This document shows positions 42,665 through 50,473 of a stretch of 64,000 bases of DNA, piece after piece. The stretch is from Williamsia phyllosphaerae (lineage in GTDB: Bacteria; Actinomycetota; Actinomycetes; Mycobacteriales; Mycobacteriaceae). A program made the position numbers and the translations under genes. Below the pieces are notes generated by a model that saw only the letters and a list, made by a program, of their open reading frames with translations, did no database searches and had not been told where the DNA came from. Where the stretch lies: positions 2,418,001 through 2,482,000 of the forward strand of contig NZ_BMCS01000001.1 in the NCBI RefSeq assembly GCF_014635305.1. The letters are read 5' to 3'. The first letter of the stretch is position 1. Every line of letters starts with the position of its first letter.

Positions 42665-43747
42665 GTGACCACACCTACTTTGTTCACCCCGATCACCCTC
42701 CGCGACCTCACGATCTCCAACCGTGTCTGGCTCTCACCGATGTGCCAGTACAGCTGCTTCGACCGCGACGGCGTGCCCACCGACTGGCATCTCGTCCATC
42801 TCGGCTCGCACGCCATCGGTGGATTCGGTCTGATCGTGACCGAGGCGGCCGCCGTGACCGCGGACGGCCGGATCAGCCCGGAGGACGCGGGCATCTGGAA
42901 CGACGAGCAGGGTGCCGCGTGGAAGCGCGTCGTCGACTTCGTCCACGAGCAGGGCTCGTTGATCGGCACGCAGCTCGCCCACGCGGGCCGCAAGGCGTCG
43001 ACCTACTCCCCGTTCGCCGACACCGAGGGATCGGTCCCGGTCTCCGACGGCGGATGGCAGGCGGTGGCGCCGTCGGCGATCGCCTTCGAGGGATACGACG
43101 TGCCGCGCGCCCTGAGCATCGACGAGATCGGCGACATCACAACTGCGTTCGTCGACGCCGCACGCCGTGCCGACAACGCCGGATTCGACGTCGTCGAGAT
43201 CCACGCCGCCCACGGATACCTGCTGCACGAGTTCCTCTCGCCGCTGTCGAACACGCGCGACGATGCCTACGGTGGCGACTTCGAGGGGCGCAGCAAGGCG
43301 CTGCTCGAGGTCGTGGACGCGGTCCGTGCGGTCTGGAGCAAGCCGCTCTTCGTGCGGATCTCGGCCACCGACTGGACCGAGGGCGGATGGTCCGGCGACG
43401 ACTCCGTCGCGCTCGCGCAGATCCTGCGTGACCGTGGCGTCGATCTCGTCGACGCATCCACCGGCGGCAACGTGCTCGCCGACATCCCCGTGGGTCCGGG
43501 CTACCAGGTGTCCTTCGCCGCGCAGGTCCGCGACAAGGCCGACATCGCCACCGCGGCGGTCGGCATGATCACCGATCCGGAGCAGGCCGAGACCATCGTC
43601 GCCACCGGGCAGGCGGACGCGGTCTTTCTCGCCCGCGCGGCTCTGCGCGACCCCGCGTGGCCGCTACGAGCAGCCCACGACCTGGGGCTCACGCACCACG
43701 AGGCGCCGTACCGTCCGCAGTACGCCCGGGGTGCGTGGCGCGACTGA
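42665..43747 (+). CDS. Old-yellow-enzyme (YqjM class) NADPH:flavin oxidoreductase
   Basis: 360 residues. PMCQYSC with the FMN-tuning Cys27, TQLAHAGRKAS, HAAHGYLLHEFLSPLSNTRDDAYGG (with the substrate-binding His pair) and the phosphate-binding end AVGMITDPEQAETIVATGQADAVFLARAALRDP are diagnostic. It reduces electron-poor C=C bonds of enones and may serve detoxification. The GTG at 42665 is 68 bp after the cupin gene; co-transcription with the monooxygenase is likely. It converges on the hydratase gene. Confidence 0.92.
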   Translation: MTTPTLFTPITLRDLTISNRVWLSPMCQYSCFDRDGVPTDWHLVHLGSHAIGGFGLIVTEAAAVTADGRISPEDAGIWNDEQGAAWKRVVDFVHEQGSLIGTQLAHAGRKASTYSPFADTEGSVPVSDGGWQAVAPSAIAFEGYDVPRALSIDEIGDITTAFVDAARRADNAGFDVVEIHAAHGYLLHEFLSPLSNTRDDAYGGDFEGRSKALLEVVDAVRAVWSKPLFVRISATDWTEGGWSGDDSVALAQILRDRGVDLVDASTGGNVLADIPVGPGYQVSFAAQVRDKADIATAAVGMITDPEQAETIVATGQADAVFLARAALRDPAWPLRAAHDLGLTHHEAPYRPQYARGAWRD

Positions 43748-43762
43748 TCTCCCCGCCGGAGC

Positions 43763-44563
43763 TCAGCGGCCGGTGAAGCGGGGCGGACGACGTTCGAGCA
43801 TGGCGTCGACCGCCTCGTGGTGGTCGTCGGTGTGATGGGCGATCGCCTGCATGGCGGCCGACAGTTCCAGCAGGCTCTCCAGGCTCTGCTGCTGTCCCTC
43901 CCGCAGCAGGCGCTTCGTCATTCGCAGGACATGCGGTGGATTCGACGCCACCCGGGCCGCGAGGGCGTGGGCGTGGTCGAGGAGCTCGTCGGGCTCGCAC
44001 ACCCTCGACACCAGTCCCCAGTCGAGCGCGGTCGTCGCGTCGATGGAGTCCCCGGTGAACGCCATCTCGCTGGCGCGGGCGAGTCCGATCGCGCGCGGAA
44101 GCAGCCACGCGCCGCCGTCCCCGGGGATGATGCCGACCTTGGCGAAACTCTCCGCGAACACCGCCGTCGTCGACGCGAGTCGCATGTCGCACATCAGCGC
44201 CAGGTCGCAGCCGGCGCCGATGGCGGGGCCGTTCACCGCGGCGATCGTCGGGATCTCGCAGTGATACAGCGCCTTCGGGATCCGCTGGATCCCCCGCCGG
44301 TACCCCTGGCGGAGGTCGGCGGGGGTGCCGCCGAACATCCCGACACCGTCGCGCATGTGCTTGACGTTGCCGCCGGACGAGAACGCGCTGCCGGCGCCGG
44401 TGAGGATGGCGACGCGGATCTCGTCGTCGGCGTTGGCGGTCTCGACGGCGTCGACCAGCGCATCGATGATCTCGTTGTCGGAGATGGGGTTACGACTCTC
44501 GGGCAGGTTCAGCGTCCAGGTGACCACCTGATCGGTGCGTTCGGTCAGCAGTGCGTCGGTCAT
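43763..44563 (-). CDS. Enoyl-CoA hydratase/isomerase family protein
   Basis: 266 residues with crotonase-fold marks: NPISDNEIIDALVDAVETANAD, oxyanion-hole segment GSAFSSGGNVKHM, second oxyanion block NGPAIGAGCDLALMCDMRLAS and catalytic-loop GIIPGDGGAWLLPRAIG with one of the two usual Glu replaced by Asp/Gly context, as in many isomerase-like members. It acts on an acyl-CoA in fatty-acid or side-chain breakdown. ATG 44563; upstream GGAAAGGAC is 9-10 bases away. It lies 43 bp from the RecQ gene, same strand. Confidence 0.88.
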   Translation of the reverse strand: MTDALLTERTDQVVTWTLNLPESRNPISDNEIIDALVDAVETANADDEIRVAILTGAGSAFSSGGNVKHMRDGVGMFGGTPADLRQGYRRGIQRIPKALYHCEIPTIAAVNGPAIGAGCDLALMCDMRLASTTAVFAESFAKVGIIPGDGGAWLLPRAIGLARASEMAFTGDSIDATTALDWGLVSRVCEPDELLDHAHALAARVASNPPHVLRMTKRLLREGQQQSLESLLELSAAMQAIAHHTDDHHEAVDAMLERRPPRFTGR

Positions 44564-44606
44564 CGTGGGGGTCCTTTCCTCCGGGTCGGTCGGTGCGGGC
44601 CGGTGT

Positions 44607-46712
44607 TCACGCCGGTCGGTGGATGACGAGCGGCAGGACCGCGGTGGCGCCTGCCTCACGGAGCTTCGCGGCGGCGACGGTGACCGGCCATCCGGTCCGA
44701 GTCGAATCCACCACCAGCAGAACCGATTTGCCGACGACATCGGGCGGCGCCCCGAGTGCGGTGCGCCAGAACGCGGCCTCGTCGGCTCCCGAGGAATCCC
44801 GGCCGGGGGTGTCGGACGACTCGATCGGGAGCACATCGCGGTCGAGCTTTCCCACCTGCGCCAGATGATCGGCGATCGTGGCACAGAGCGACGACGAGGT
44901 CAGGGTCAGCGAGATCGCCGTGTCCGGCCGTGACACCCAACTCGATCGCCATGCCGACAGGGCCGAGACCGCGGCGGCGGCCACGTCGGCGACGGCATCG
45001 GCGTCCCCGCGACGCGCACCGTCGAGGGTGTCGGTCCATTCCGGGGCGTCGGCGTGGACGAGCACTCGTCCCGTCTCCGCGCCCAGGTGCGCCGGGATGC
45101 GCCCCTTGGCGCCGAACGCGCCGCCGGGCCACATCTTGCGGGGCTCCATCTCGTGCGCACCGGTCCGCAGGGTCGACGACACGGCGCGGACGGTCTCGTC
45201 CGCGGGCCTGCCCTGCAGGCCCTCCGACAGTGCACCCCGGCAGACCGAGCACCGTCCGCAGGCCTGCACCTCGGGATCGTCGAGTGACTCCACGAGCAGC
45301 GCCATCAGACACCGCTCGCCACGGGTGTAGGCCCGCATGATGTCGGCCTCGCGGCGGCGGGTGGCGATGATGCCGTTGTAGTGTTCGGCGTCGTACGTCC
45401 AGGACGTGCCGGTCGATCGCCACCCTCCCTCGACGCGGTCGACCGCGCCGTCGACCGCGAGCTGCTTGAGCATCAACTCGACCTTGGTGCGCCGGATACC
45501 GGTGGACGCCTCGATGGCTATCGCCGACGGCGGCTCGTCGGAGCCGTCGAGTTCCGCGAGCACCTTCGTCATCTGTTCGGGGTCGGGGATGGTCGCGGTG
45601 GCGAAGTGGTCCCAGATGCCGGTGTCCGACGGTGACGGCAGCAACGCGACCACCGCGTGGTCGATGGCGCGCCCGGCACGGCCGACCTGCTGGTAGTACG
45701 ACACCGGCGACGGCGGCGAGCCGACGTGCACCACGAACCCGAGATCGGGTTTGTCGTAGCCCATCCCGAGGGCGGAGGTCGCGACCAGCGCCTTCAGTTC
45801 GTTGGCGCGCAGACCGTCCTCGAGTCGGTGGCGGGTCTCGGCGTCGAGCTGGCCGGTGTAGGCGGCGATGGGGATCTCGTCGCCGTGCACCGCGTGCACC
45901 GCGTCGACCAACCGCTGGGCGTCGGCGACGGTGAGGACGTAGACGATCCCCGAACCCGGCAGGCGGGCGATGTGGTCGACCACCCAGCCGTACCGCTCGA
46001 TCGGGCTCATCGAATCGATGACGTTGAGCTGCAGCGACGTCCGGGCCAGAGGTCCGCGCAGCACGAGCGTCGCGGGGCCGAGCTGTCGTGCGACGTCGGC
46101 GGTGACGCGCTCGTTGGCGGTCGCGGTGGTGGCCAGGACCGGCATCGTCGTGTTGACGCTCGCCAGCACGTCGGCGACGCGGCGGTAGTCGGGCCGGAAG
46201 TCGTGCCCCCAGTCAGAGATGGCGTGCGCCTCGTCGATCACCAACAGGCCCAGGGTGTCCGACACCGCGTCGAGCACGCGTCGGCCGAAGCCCGGGTTGG
46301 CCAGACGTTCGGGCGAGACGAGCAGCACGTCGAGGCTGCCCGCACGCAGGTCCTCCTCGATGGCGTTCCAGTCCCCGACGTTCGAGGAGTTGACCGTCGC
46401 GGCCGTGAGTCCGGCGCGTTGTGCGGCGGCGACCTGATCACGCATCAGCGACAGCAACGGCGACACGATCAGCGTCGGACCCGCACCCTCGGACCGCAGG
46501 ATCGCCGTCGCCGCCCAGTAGACGGCGGACTTGCCCCAGCCGGTGGCCTGCACGACCAGTACGCGGGCGCCGGGTTCGGTGAGCGCGGCGACCGCTGTGA
46601 GCTGGTCCTCGCGCAGTGCGGCGTCGGGACCGGCGAGCGCGGCGATGACGGTGGCCGCGGTCTCTGCCCGCTTCTGCGTCCACAGTGCGGGGTCGTGCGT
46701 TGCCGATGTCAT
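44607..46712 (-). CDS. RecQ-like ATP-dependent DNA helicase with C-terminal phosphoribosyltransferase-like domain
   Basis: 701 residues. Motif I QATGWGKS, motif II VIDEAHAISDWGHDFRPDYRR, RecQ aromatic-rich loop region, TTATAN, VATSALGMGYDKPD and QQVGRAGR are the helicase core; then a four-Cys zinc element (RCLMAL...ACGRCSVC). The last ~100 residues (VLLVVDSTRTGWPVTVAAAKLREAGATAVLPLVIHRP) look like a type I phosphoribosyltransferase/PRPP-binding domain, typical of some actinobacterial RecQ-like proteins. ATG 46712 is preceded by TAACGT 7 nt upstream (leaderless). Confidence 0.88.
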   Translation of the reverse strand: MTSATHDPALWTQKRAETAATVIAALAGPDAALREDQLTAVAALTEPGARVLVVQATGWGKSAVYWAATAILRSEGAGPTLIVSPLLSLMRDQVAAAQRAGLTAATVNSSNVGDWNAIEEDLRAGSLDVLLVSPERLANPGFGRRVLDAVSDTLGLLVIDEAHAISDWGHDFRPDYRRVADVLASVNTTMPVLATTATANERVTADVARQLGPATLVLRGPLARTSLQLNVIDSMSPIERYGWVVDHIARLPGSGIVYVLTVADAQRLVDAVHAVHGDEIPIAAYTGQLDAETRHRLEDGLRANELKALVATSALGMGYDKPDLGFVVHVGSPPSPVSYYQQVGRAGRAIDHAVVALLPSPSDTGIWDHFATATIPDPEQMTKVLAELDGSDEPPSAIAIEASTGIRRTKVELMLKQLAVDGAVDRVEGGWRSTGTSWTYDAEHYNGIIATRRREADIMRAYTRGERCLMALLVESLDDPEVQACGRCSVCRGALSEGLQGRPADETVRAVSSTLRTGAHEMEPRKMWPGGAFGAKGRIPAHLGAETGRVLVHADAPEWTDTLDGARRGDADAVADVAAAAVSALSAWRSSWVSRPDTAISLTLTSSSLCATIADHLAQVGKLDRDVLPIESSDTPGRDSSGADEAAFWRTALGAPPDVVGKSVLLVVDSTRTGWPVTVAAAKLREAGATAVLPLVIHRPA

Positions 46713-46789
46713 CGTTCGCACGTTACCGCTCTTCGCCGACACCCGAGATCGCCATCGGCCCACGCGGGCCGCTCGCCTAGACTGCCCCT

Positions 46790-47728
46790 GTGACCGGCCC
46801 CGTTGTCCTCGCCGTCGATGTCGGCGGAACCAAAGTCGAGGCTGCGCTTGTGGACTCGACCGGATCTGTGCACGACGGGTCCCGCTTCCGTGCTCCGACC
46901 GGTCCGACACGCAGCGCCGACGAGCTCGACGCCGCGGTGACCGGGGTGATCGAACGAGTTCTCGATCACCGGGGTGGGCAACGGCTCGTCGGCGTCGGGG
47001 TCTCCTGCGCCGGACCGGTCGACGAACGCGCAGGCACGGTCAGTCCGATCAACCTCACGGCCTGGCGCCGCCACCCTCTGCGAGATGTGGTGTCGGACTG
47101 CGTTGCTCGTCGTTCACCGGATGTTCCGGTCGCGTTCGCCCGGGACGGCGTGGCGATCGCACTCGCCGAGCACTGGGTGGGCGCGGGCCGTGGGGTGGCG
47201 AACATGCTGGGCATGGTGATCTCCACCGGTATCGGCGGGGGCATGATCCTCGGTGGCCGGGTCATCGGCGGCAACGCCGGACACATCGGCCAGATCGAGG
47301 TGTCGGAGTTCACCGGCGAGCTCAGCCTCGGACGCCGCACGACGCTGGAGTCGGTGGCCTCGGGGCCGCACCTCGTCGAGTGGGCCCGCACGCAGGGGTG
47401 GACCGGGTCGACGGGTGAAGATCTGGCCCGCGACCGGGCCGCAGGCGACGAGCTGGCGGACCGAGCGGTCGTGCGGCTGGCGGACGCTGTGGGGCAGGGC
47501 ATCTCGAGTGCCGCGGCACTCCTCGACATCGACCTGGTGGTGGTCGGTGGTGGTTTCGCGCGCGTTGCACCGGACCTCGTCGACCTCATCGGTGCGCGGG
47601 TCGCGCAGCACCCGCTCGACTACGTGGCGCGGGTCCGGGTCGTGGCGGCCGGCCTCGGCGACACCGCGCCGCTGGTCGGTGCGGCGGCGTTCATCCACCG
47701 TGCGGATCTGATGCCGCCGGCGCGGTAG
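46790..47728 (+). CDS. ROK-family sugar kinase/glucokinase-like protein
   Basis: 312 residues. N-terminal phosphate loop AVDVGGTKVEAALVD, GVGVSCAGPVDERAGTV, the ROK-type block VISTGIGGGMILGGRVIGGNAGHIGQIE and a VGGGFARVAPDLVDLI end. The zinc-binding CxCGxxGCxE motif is absent (the segment reads GNAGHIGQIEVSEFTGELSLGRRT), so it is a zinc-less ROK kinase. It lacks an HTH, so it is an enzyme rather than a repressor. GTG 46790 is 6 nt after TAGACT (leaderless) and diverges from the RecQ gene. Confidence 0.9.
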   Translation: MTGPVVLAVDVGGTKVEAALVDSTGSVHDGSRFRAPTGPTRSADELDAAVTGVIERVLDHRGGQRLVGVGVSCAGPVDERAGTVSPINLTAWRRHPLRDVVSDCVARRSPDVPVAFARDGVAIALAEHWVGAGRGVANMLGMVISTGIGGGMILGGRVIGGNAGHIGQIEVSEFTGELSLGRRTTLESVASGPHLVEWARTQGWTGSTGEDLARDRAAGDELADRAVVRLADAVGQGISSAAALLDIDLVVVGGGFARVAPDLVDLIGARVAQHPLDYVARVRVVAAGLGDTAPLVGAAAFIHRADLMPPAR

Positions 47729-47761
47729 CCGCAGAGCGCGGCAACCGACCTCCGAACAGCA

Positions 47762-47805
47762 ATCAGCCCCGTCCGCTGCCGTAATCGGCTGCGAACGGGG
47801 CTGAT
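47762..47805. terminator. Convergent terminator between ROK and cspA
   Basis: ATCAGCCCCGT (47762-47772) and ACGGGGCTGAT (47795-47805) are perfect 11-bp complements. An inner GCCG-TAAT-CGGC adds to the fold. On the minus strand it is followed by TTGCTGTT, so it probably ends the cold-shock mRNA and may also stop readthrough from the ROK gene. Confidence 0.75.
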
Positions 47806-47820
47806 CGGAGAAAGCGAGGG

Positions 47821-48024
47821 TCAGACGGCGGTGACGCCGACGGCCTGCGGGCCCTTGTTGCCCTGCTCGGTCTCGAAGCTCACGCGATCGTTCTCGTTCA
47901 GGCTGCGGAATCCGCCACCCTGGATCTCGGAGTAATGGACGAAGACGTCCTTGCCGCCGTCATCCGGGGTGATGAAGCCGAAGCCCTTGTCGGCGTTGAA
48001 CCACTTGACAGTTCCCTGAGTCAT
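47821..48024 (-). CDS. cspA: Cold-shock protein (CspA family)
   Basis: 67 residues, [34 protein letters not shown], containing RNP1 (KGFGFI) and RNP2 (VFVHY) of the cold-shock OB fold. It binds single-stranded RNA/DNA and melts structures, chiefly as an RNA chaperone. AAGGAAAC lies 6-7 bases before the ATG. The upstream leader is long and AT-rich (48045-48185), which is common in cold-shock mRNAs, and a strong hairpin terminator follows. Confidence 0.95.
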   Translation of the reverse strand: MTQGTVKWFNADKGFGFITPDDGGKDVFVHYSEIQGGGFRSLNENDRVSFETEQGNKGPQAVGVTAV

Positions 48025-48185
48025 GGGATGTTTCCTTTGTTTCCGTAAGATCGACGATCCACCTCGTGTGAATCATCGGGTACTACCACAACGGGTGCGA
48101 AAGGAATTTTTTAGAATGTCCCGACGCGCTCTTGTGTAAATTCTTGCGAGCGACAATCGAACACAAAAACTTGAACCGAGGAACA
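48025..48185 (-). promoter_or_regulatory. AT-rich leader/promoter of the cold-shock gene
   Basis: This stretch is much lower in GC than its surroundings, with TTTTTTAGAAT at 48109-48119 and TGTAAATTCTT near 48135. The promoter and a leader of 100 nt or more probably lie here. TTTACA (minus strand 48139-48134) is a possible -10. No other gene is seen. Confidence 0.45.
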
Positions 48186-48224
48186 GTCAACAGGGCCGGG
48201 TGAGAACTGTCAACCCACCGGCCG

Positions 48225-49112
48225 CTACGTGTCGGACGAATCGACGGCCCGTGGGAGCAGGAACCGATCGGCGACGTCCTCGAGCACCTCGATCGTCGCG
48301 CGGTAGGGCTCGGTCTCTCGTGGCCAGTGGCAGATGACGTCGCTGAACCCGAGTTCGGCAGCCCGCCCGGTCATGTCGTCGTAGAGCGAGACACTCGACA
48401 GTGACGCCACCGGTGAGGAGTCGAGGCTGAGGTAGGTCGGGAAGTCGGCTCGGGCGCGGCCTGCCTGGTCCAACGACTCGTCGATTTTCGCAGAGCTGAC
48501 CGCGACCGCCTCGAACCACGTGTCGAGGTCGTCGGCGCGGGGACCGGTGGTGATCCACCCGTCCCCGGTACGCGCCGCGTAGCCGACCGATCGGGGGCCG
48601 TTGCCCGCCAGCAGCAACGGATTCCGCGGCCGGATGGGTGTGCCCCGCAGGCGCATGTCGGTGGTGGAGAACCACCGACCCTCCGACGTCACGTGGTCGG
48701 TGCTCAGCACCCGGTCGAGCAGTTCGGTGAACTCCTGGAGGCGGTCGACGCGGTGTCTCGCCGACAGCGCCTCTCCGCCCTGGATGGTGGAGTCGGGATC
48801 CCCGCCCGCTCCGAGGCCGACCAGCAGGCGGTCGCCGGACACGTCGGCCACGGTCTGAAGTTCACGCGCGAAGGGGGCGGGATGGCGGAAATTCGGTGAG
48901 GCGACGAAGATCCCGAGCGCGATCCGTGAGGTGACCGTGGCGGCCGCGGTCAGCGTCGGGATCGCGCCGAACCACTCCGACTCCGGCAGCCCGCCCCACA
49001 CCACGTGGTCGTAGGTCCACGCGTGGTCGAAGCCGAGTTCCTCGGCCCGCTCCCACAGGGGGCGGGCGTCGTTCCAGCGGTACTCGGGGAGGATCGCGAT
49101 TCCGTGGCGCAT
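48225..49112 (-). CDS. LLM-class flavin/F420-dependent oxidoreductase
   Basis: 295 residues in the luciferase-like barrel: GIAILPEYRWNDARPLWERAEELGFDHAWTYDHVVWGGLPESEWFGAIPTLTAAATVTSRIALGIFVASPNFRHPAPFARELQTVADVSGDRLLVGLGAGGDPDS. This is close to F420-dependent or FMNH2-dependent actinobacterial enzymes; cofactor is not certain. ATG 49112 is preferred because TACTCT (49125-49120) lies 7 nt upstream (leaderless). It diverges from an ACAD-fold gene with 104 bp between the starts, so the two may be co-regulated. Confidence 0.88.
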   Translation of the reverse strand: MRHGIAILPEYRWNDARPLWERAEELGFDHAWTYDHVVWGGLPESEWFGAIPTLTAAATVTSRIALGIFVASPNFRHPAPFARELQTVADVSGDRLLVGLGAGGDPDSTIQGGEALSARHRVDRLQEFTELLDRVLSTDHVTSEGRWFSTTDMRLRGTPIRPRNPLLLAGNGPRSVGYAARTGDGWITTGPRADDLDTWFEAVAVSSAKIDESLDQAGRARADFPTYLSLDSSPVASLSSVSLYDDMTGRAAELGFSDVICHWPRETEPYRATIEVLEDVADRFLLPRAVDSSDT

Positions 49113-49216
49113 GTCGCCGAGAGTACGGCGCCGTCCGAAGACGGACGGTGCGGTGTTTCGCTCACCGTGATCGCATGGCTGTCCCGTCCCGCCGCCGACG
49201 GCGATACTTTGCGATC

Positions 49217-50434
49217 GTGACCATCTCCATCGCCGCCACCACGTCCGACGCCGACCTGCACGCCAGGTTCGACCCGATCTTCGCCCGCATCGCCGAGGGG
49301 GCGGTCGATCGCGAGATCGATCGCCGGCTCGCCTTCGACGAGGCCGGATGGCTGCGCGAGGCCGGTTTCGGCGCTCTGCGCGTACCCGTCGAGTTCGGGG
49401 GATTCGGCGCCACCGTGCGTCAGGTGTTCGACCTGCTCATCGACCTAGCGTCGGCGGAATCCAACCTGCCGCAGGCGCTTCGGGTGCACTGGAGCTTCGT
49501 CGAGGACCAGCGACTGTCGACCGACGCCGAGGCCCGTGAGCGCTGGCTGCGTGCCGTCGCCGACGGCCGGTTGGTGGGCAACGCGATCACCGAGCCCGGG
49601 GTCGGGGCGGTCGACCGCTACCGGACCGCGGTGACGCGCGACGCCGACGGACTGGTGCTCAACGGCACCAAGTACTACAGCACGGGCAGCCTCTACGCCG
49701 ACCACATCCTCGTGGCCGCCGATCTCGACGGCGAGCGGGTCTCGGTGCTGGTCGACGGTGACGCCGACGGTGTCACCCTGCACGACGACTGGGACGGGTT
49801 CGGTCAGCGCCTCACCGCCAGCGGCACAACCGAGTTCGTCGGCGTCCGCGTGCCCGAGGATCGACTGCTCGGCGCCGGCTACGGGGCCGCGGGCCGCACC
49901 TACGGCACCTCGTATCTGCAGCTGGTCCAGCTCGCCGTGCTCGCCGGCATCGCGCAGCGCGCCACCGACGACGCTGCGGCGTGGGTACGCGACCGCACCC
50001 GCAGCTACACCCACGCGACCGCGGACCTGCCCCGCCACGATCCGCTCGTCCAGCAGGTCATCGGTCGGCTGTCGGCTGCCGCCTACTCGGCGCGGGTCAC
50101 GGTTCTCGCCGTCGCCGACACCCTCGACGTGGCCCTCGACCACGCGGCGCAGACCGGAGCGTTCGACGACGCACACCTCGACGCAGCCGAACTGGCGTCG
50201 GCGCGGGCCCAGGCCACGGTCATCGAACAGGTTCTCGCGGCGACCAGCCAGCTCTTCGAGGTGGGAGGCGCATCGATCGTCTCCGAGCGGCTCCGCCTCG
50301 ATCGGCACTGGCGCAACGCCCGCACCATCTCGGTGCACAACCCGCTCATCTACAAGCTCCAGTCGATCGGCGCGCACGTGCTCAACGACGCCGAGCTGCC
50401 GTACGCGTGGAGTGCGGGTAGCCGCTCCTCGTAA
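49217..50434 (+). CDS. Acyl-CoA dehydrogenase-fold flavoprotein (DszC/SfnB-like monooxygenase type)
   Basis: 405 residues with an ACAD fold: DEAGWLREAGFGALRVPVEFGGFGATVRQVFDLLIDLASAESNLPQALRVHWSFVEDQRL, GNAITEPGVG, LNGTKYYSTGSLYADHILVAADL and EVGGASIVSERLRLDRHWRNARTISVHNPLIYK. The pattern (no typical catalytic Glu region of true acyl-CoA dehydrogenases) matches two-component flavin monooxygenases such as DszC or SfnB, which use FMNH2 on organosulfur compounds. GTG 49217 follows TACTTT by 6 nt (leaderless). Together with the LLM gene it may act in sulfur or xenobiotic metabolism; this is inference. Confidence 0.82.
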   Translation: MTISIAATTSDADLHARFDPIFARIAEGAVDREIDRRLAFDEAGWLREAGFGALRVPVEFGGFGATVRQVFDLLIDLASAESNLPQALRVHWSFVEDQRLSTDAEARERWLRAVADGRLVGNAITEPGVGAVDRYRTAVTRDADGLVLNGTKYYSTGSLYADHILVAADLDGERVSVLVDGDADGVTLHDDWDGFGQRLTASGTTEFVGVRVPEDRLLGAGYGAAGRTYGTSYLQLVQLAVLAGIAQRATDDAAAWVRDRTRSYTHATADLPRHDPLVQQVIGRLSAAAYSARVTVLAVADTLDVALDHAAQTGAFDDAHLDAAELASARAQATVIEQVLAATSQLFEVGGASIVSERLRLDRHWRNARTISVHNPLIYKLQSIGAHVLNDAELPYAWSAGSRSS

Positions 50435-50473
50435 CCGCCCTGATCAGGGTGTTAGCGTGCGTCGGTGGAGCGA

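Noticed and set aside
46713..46789. SOS (LexA) box between the RecQ-like and ROK genes
   Set aside because: No TCGAAC-N4-GTTCGA pattern is visible here or before rmuC.
46790..47728. ROK repressor
   Set aside because: The protein starts directly with the ATP-binding VDVGGTK motif and has no N-terminal HTH, so it is a kinase-type ROK member.
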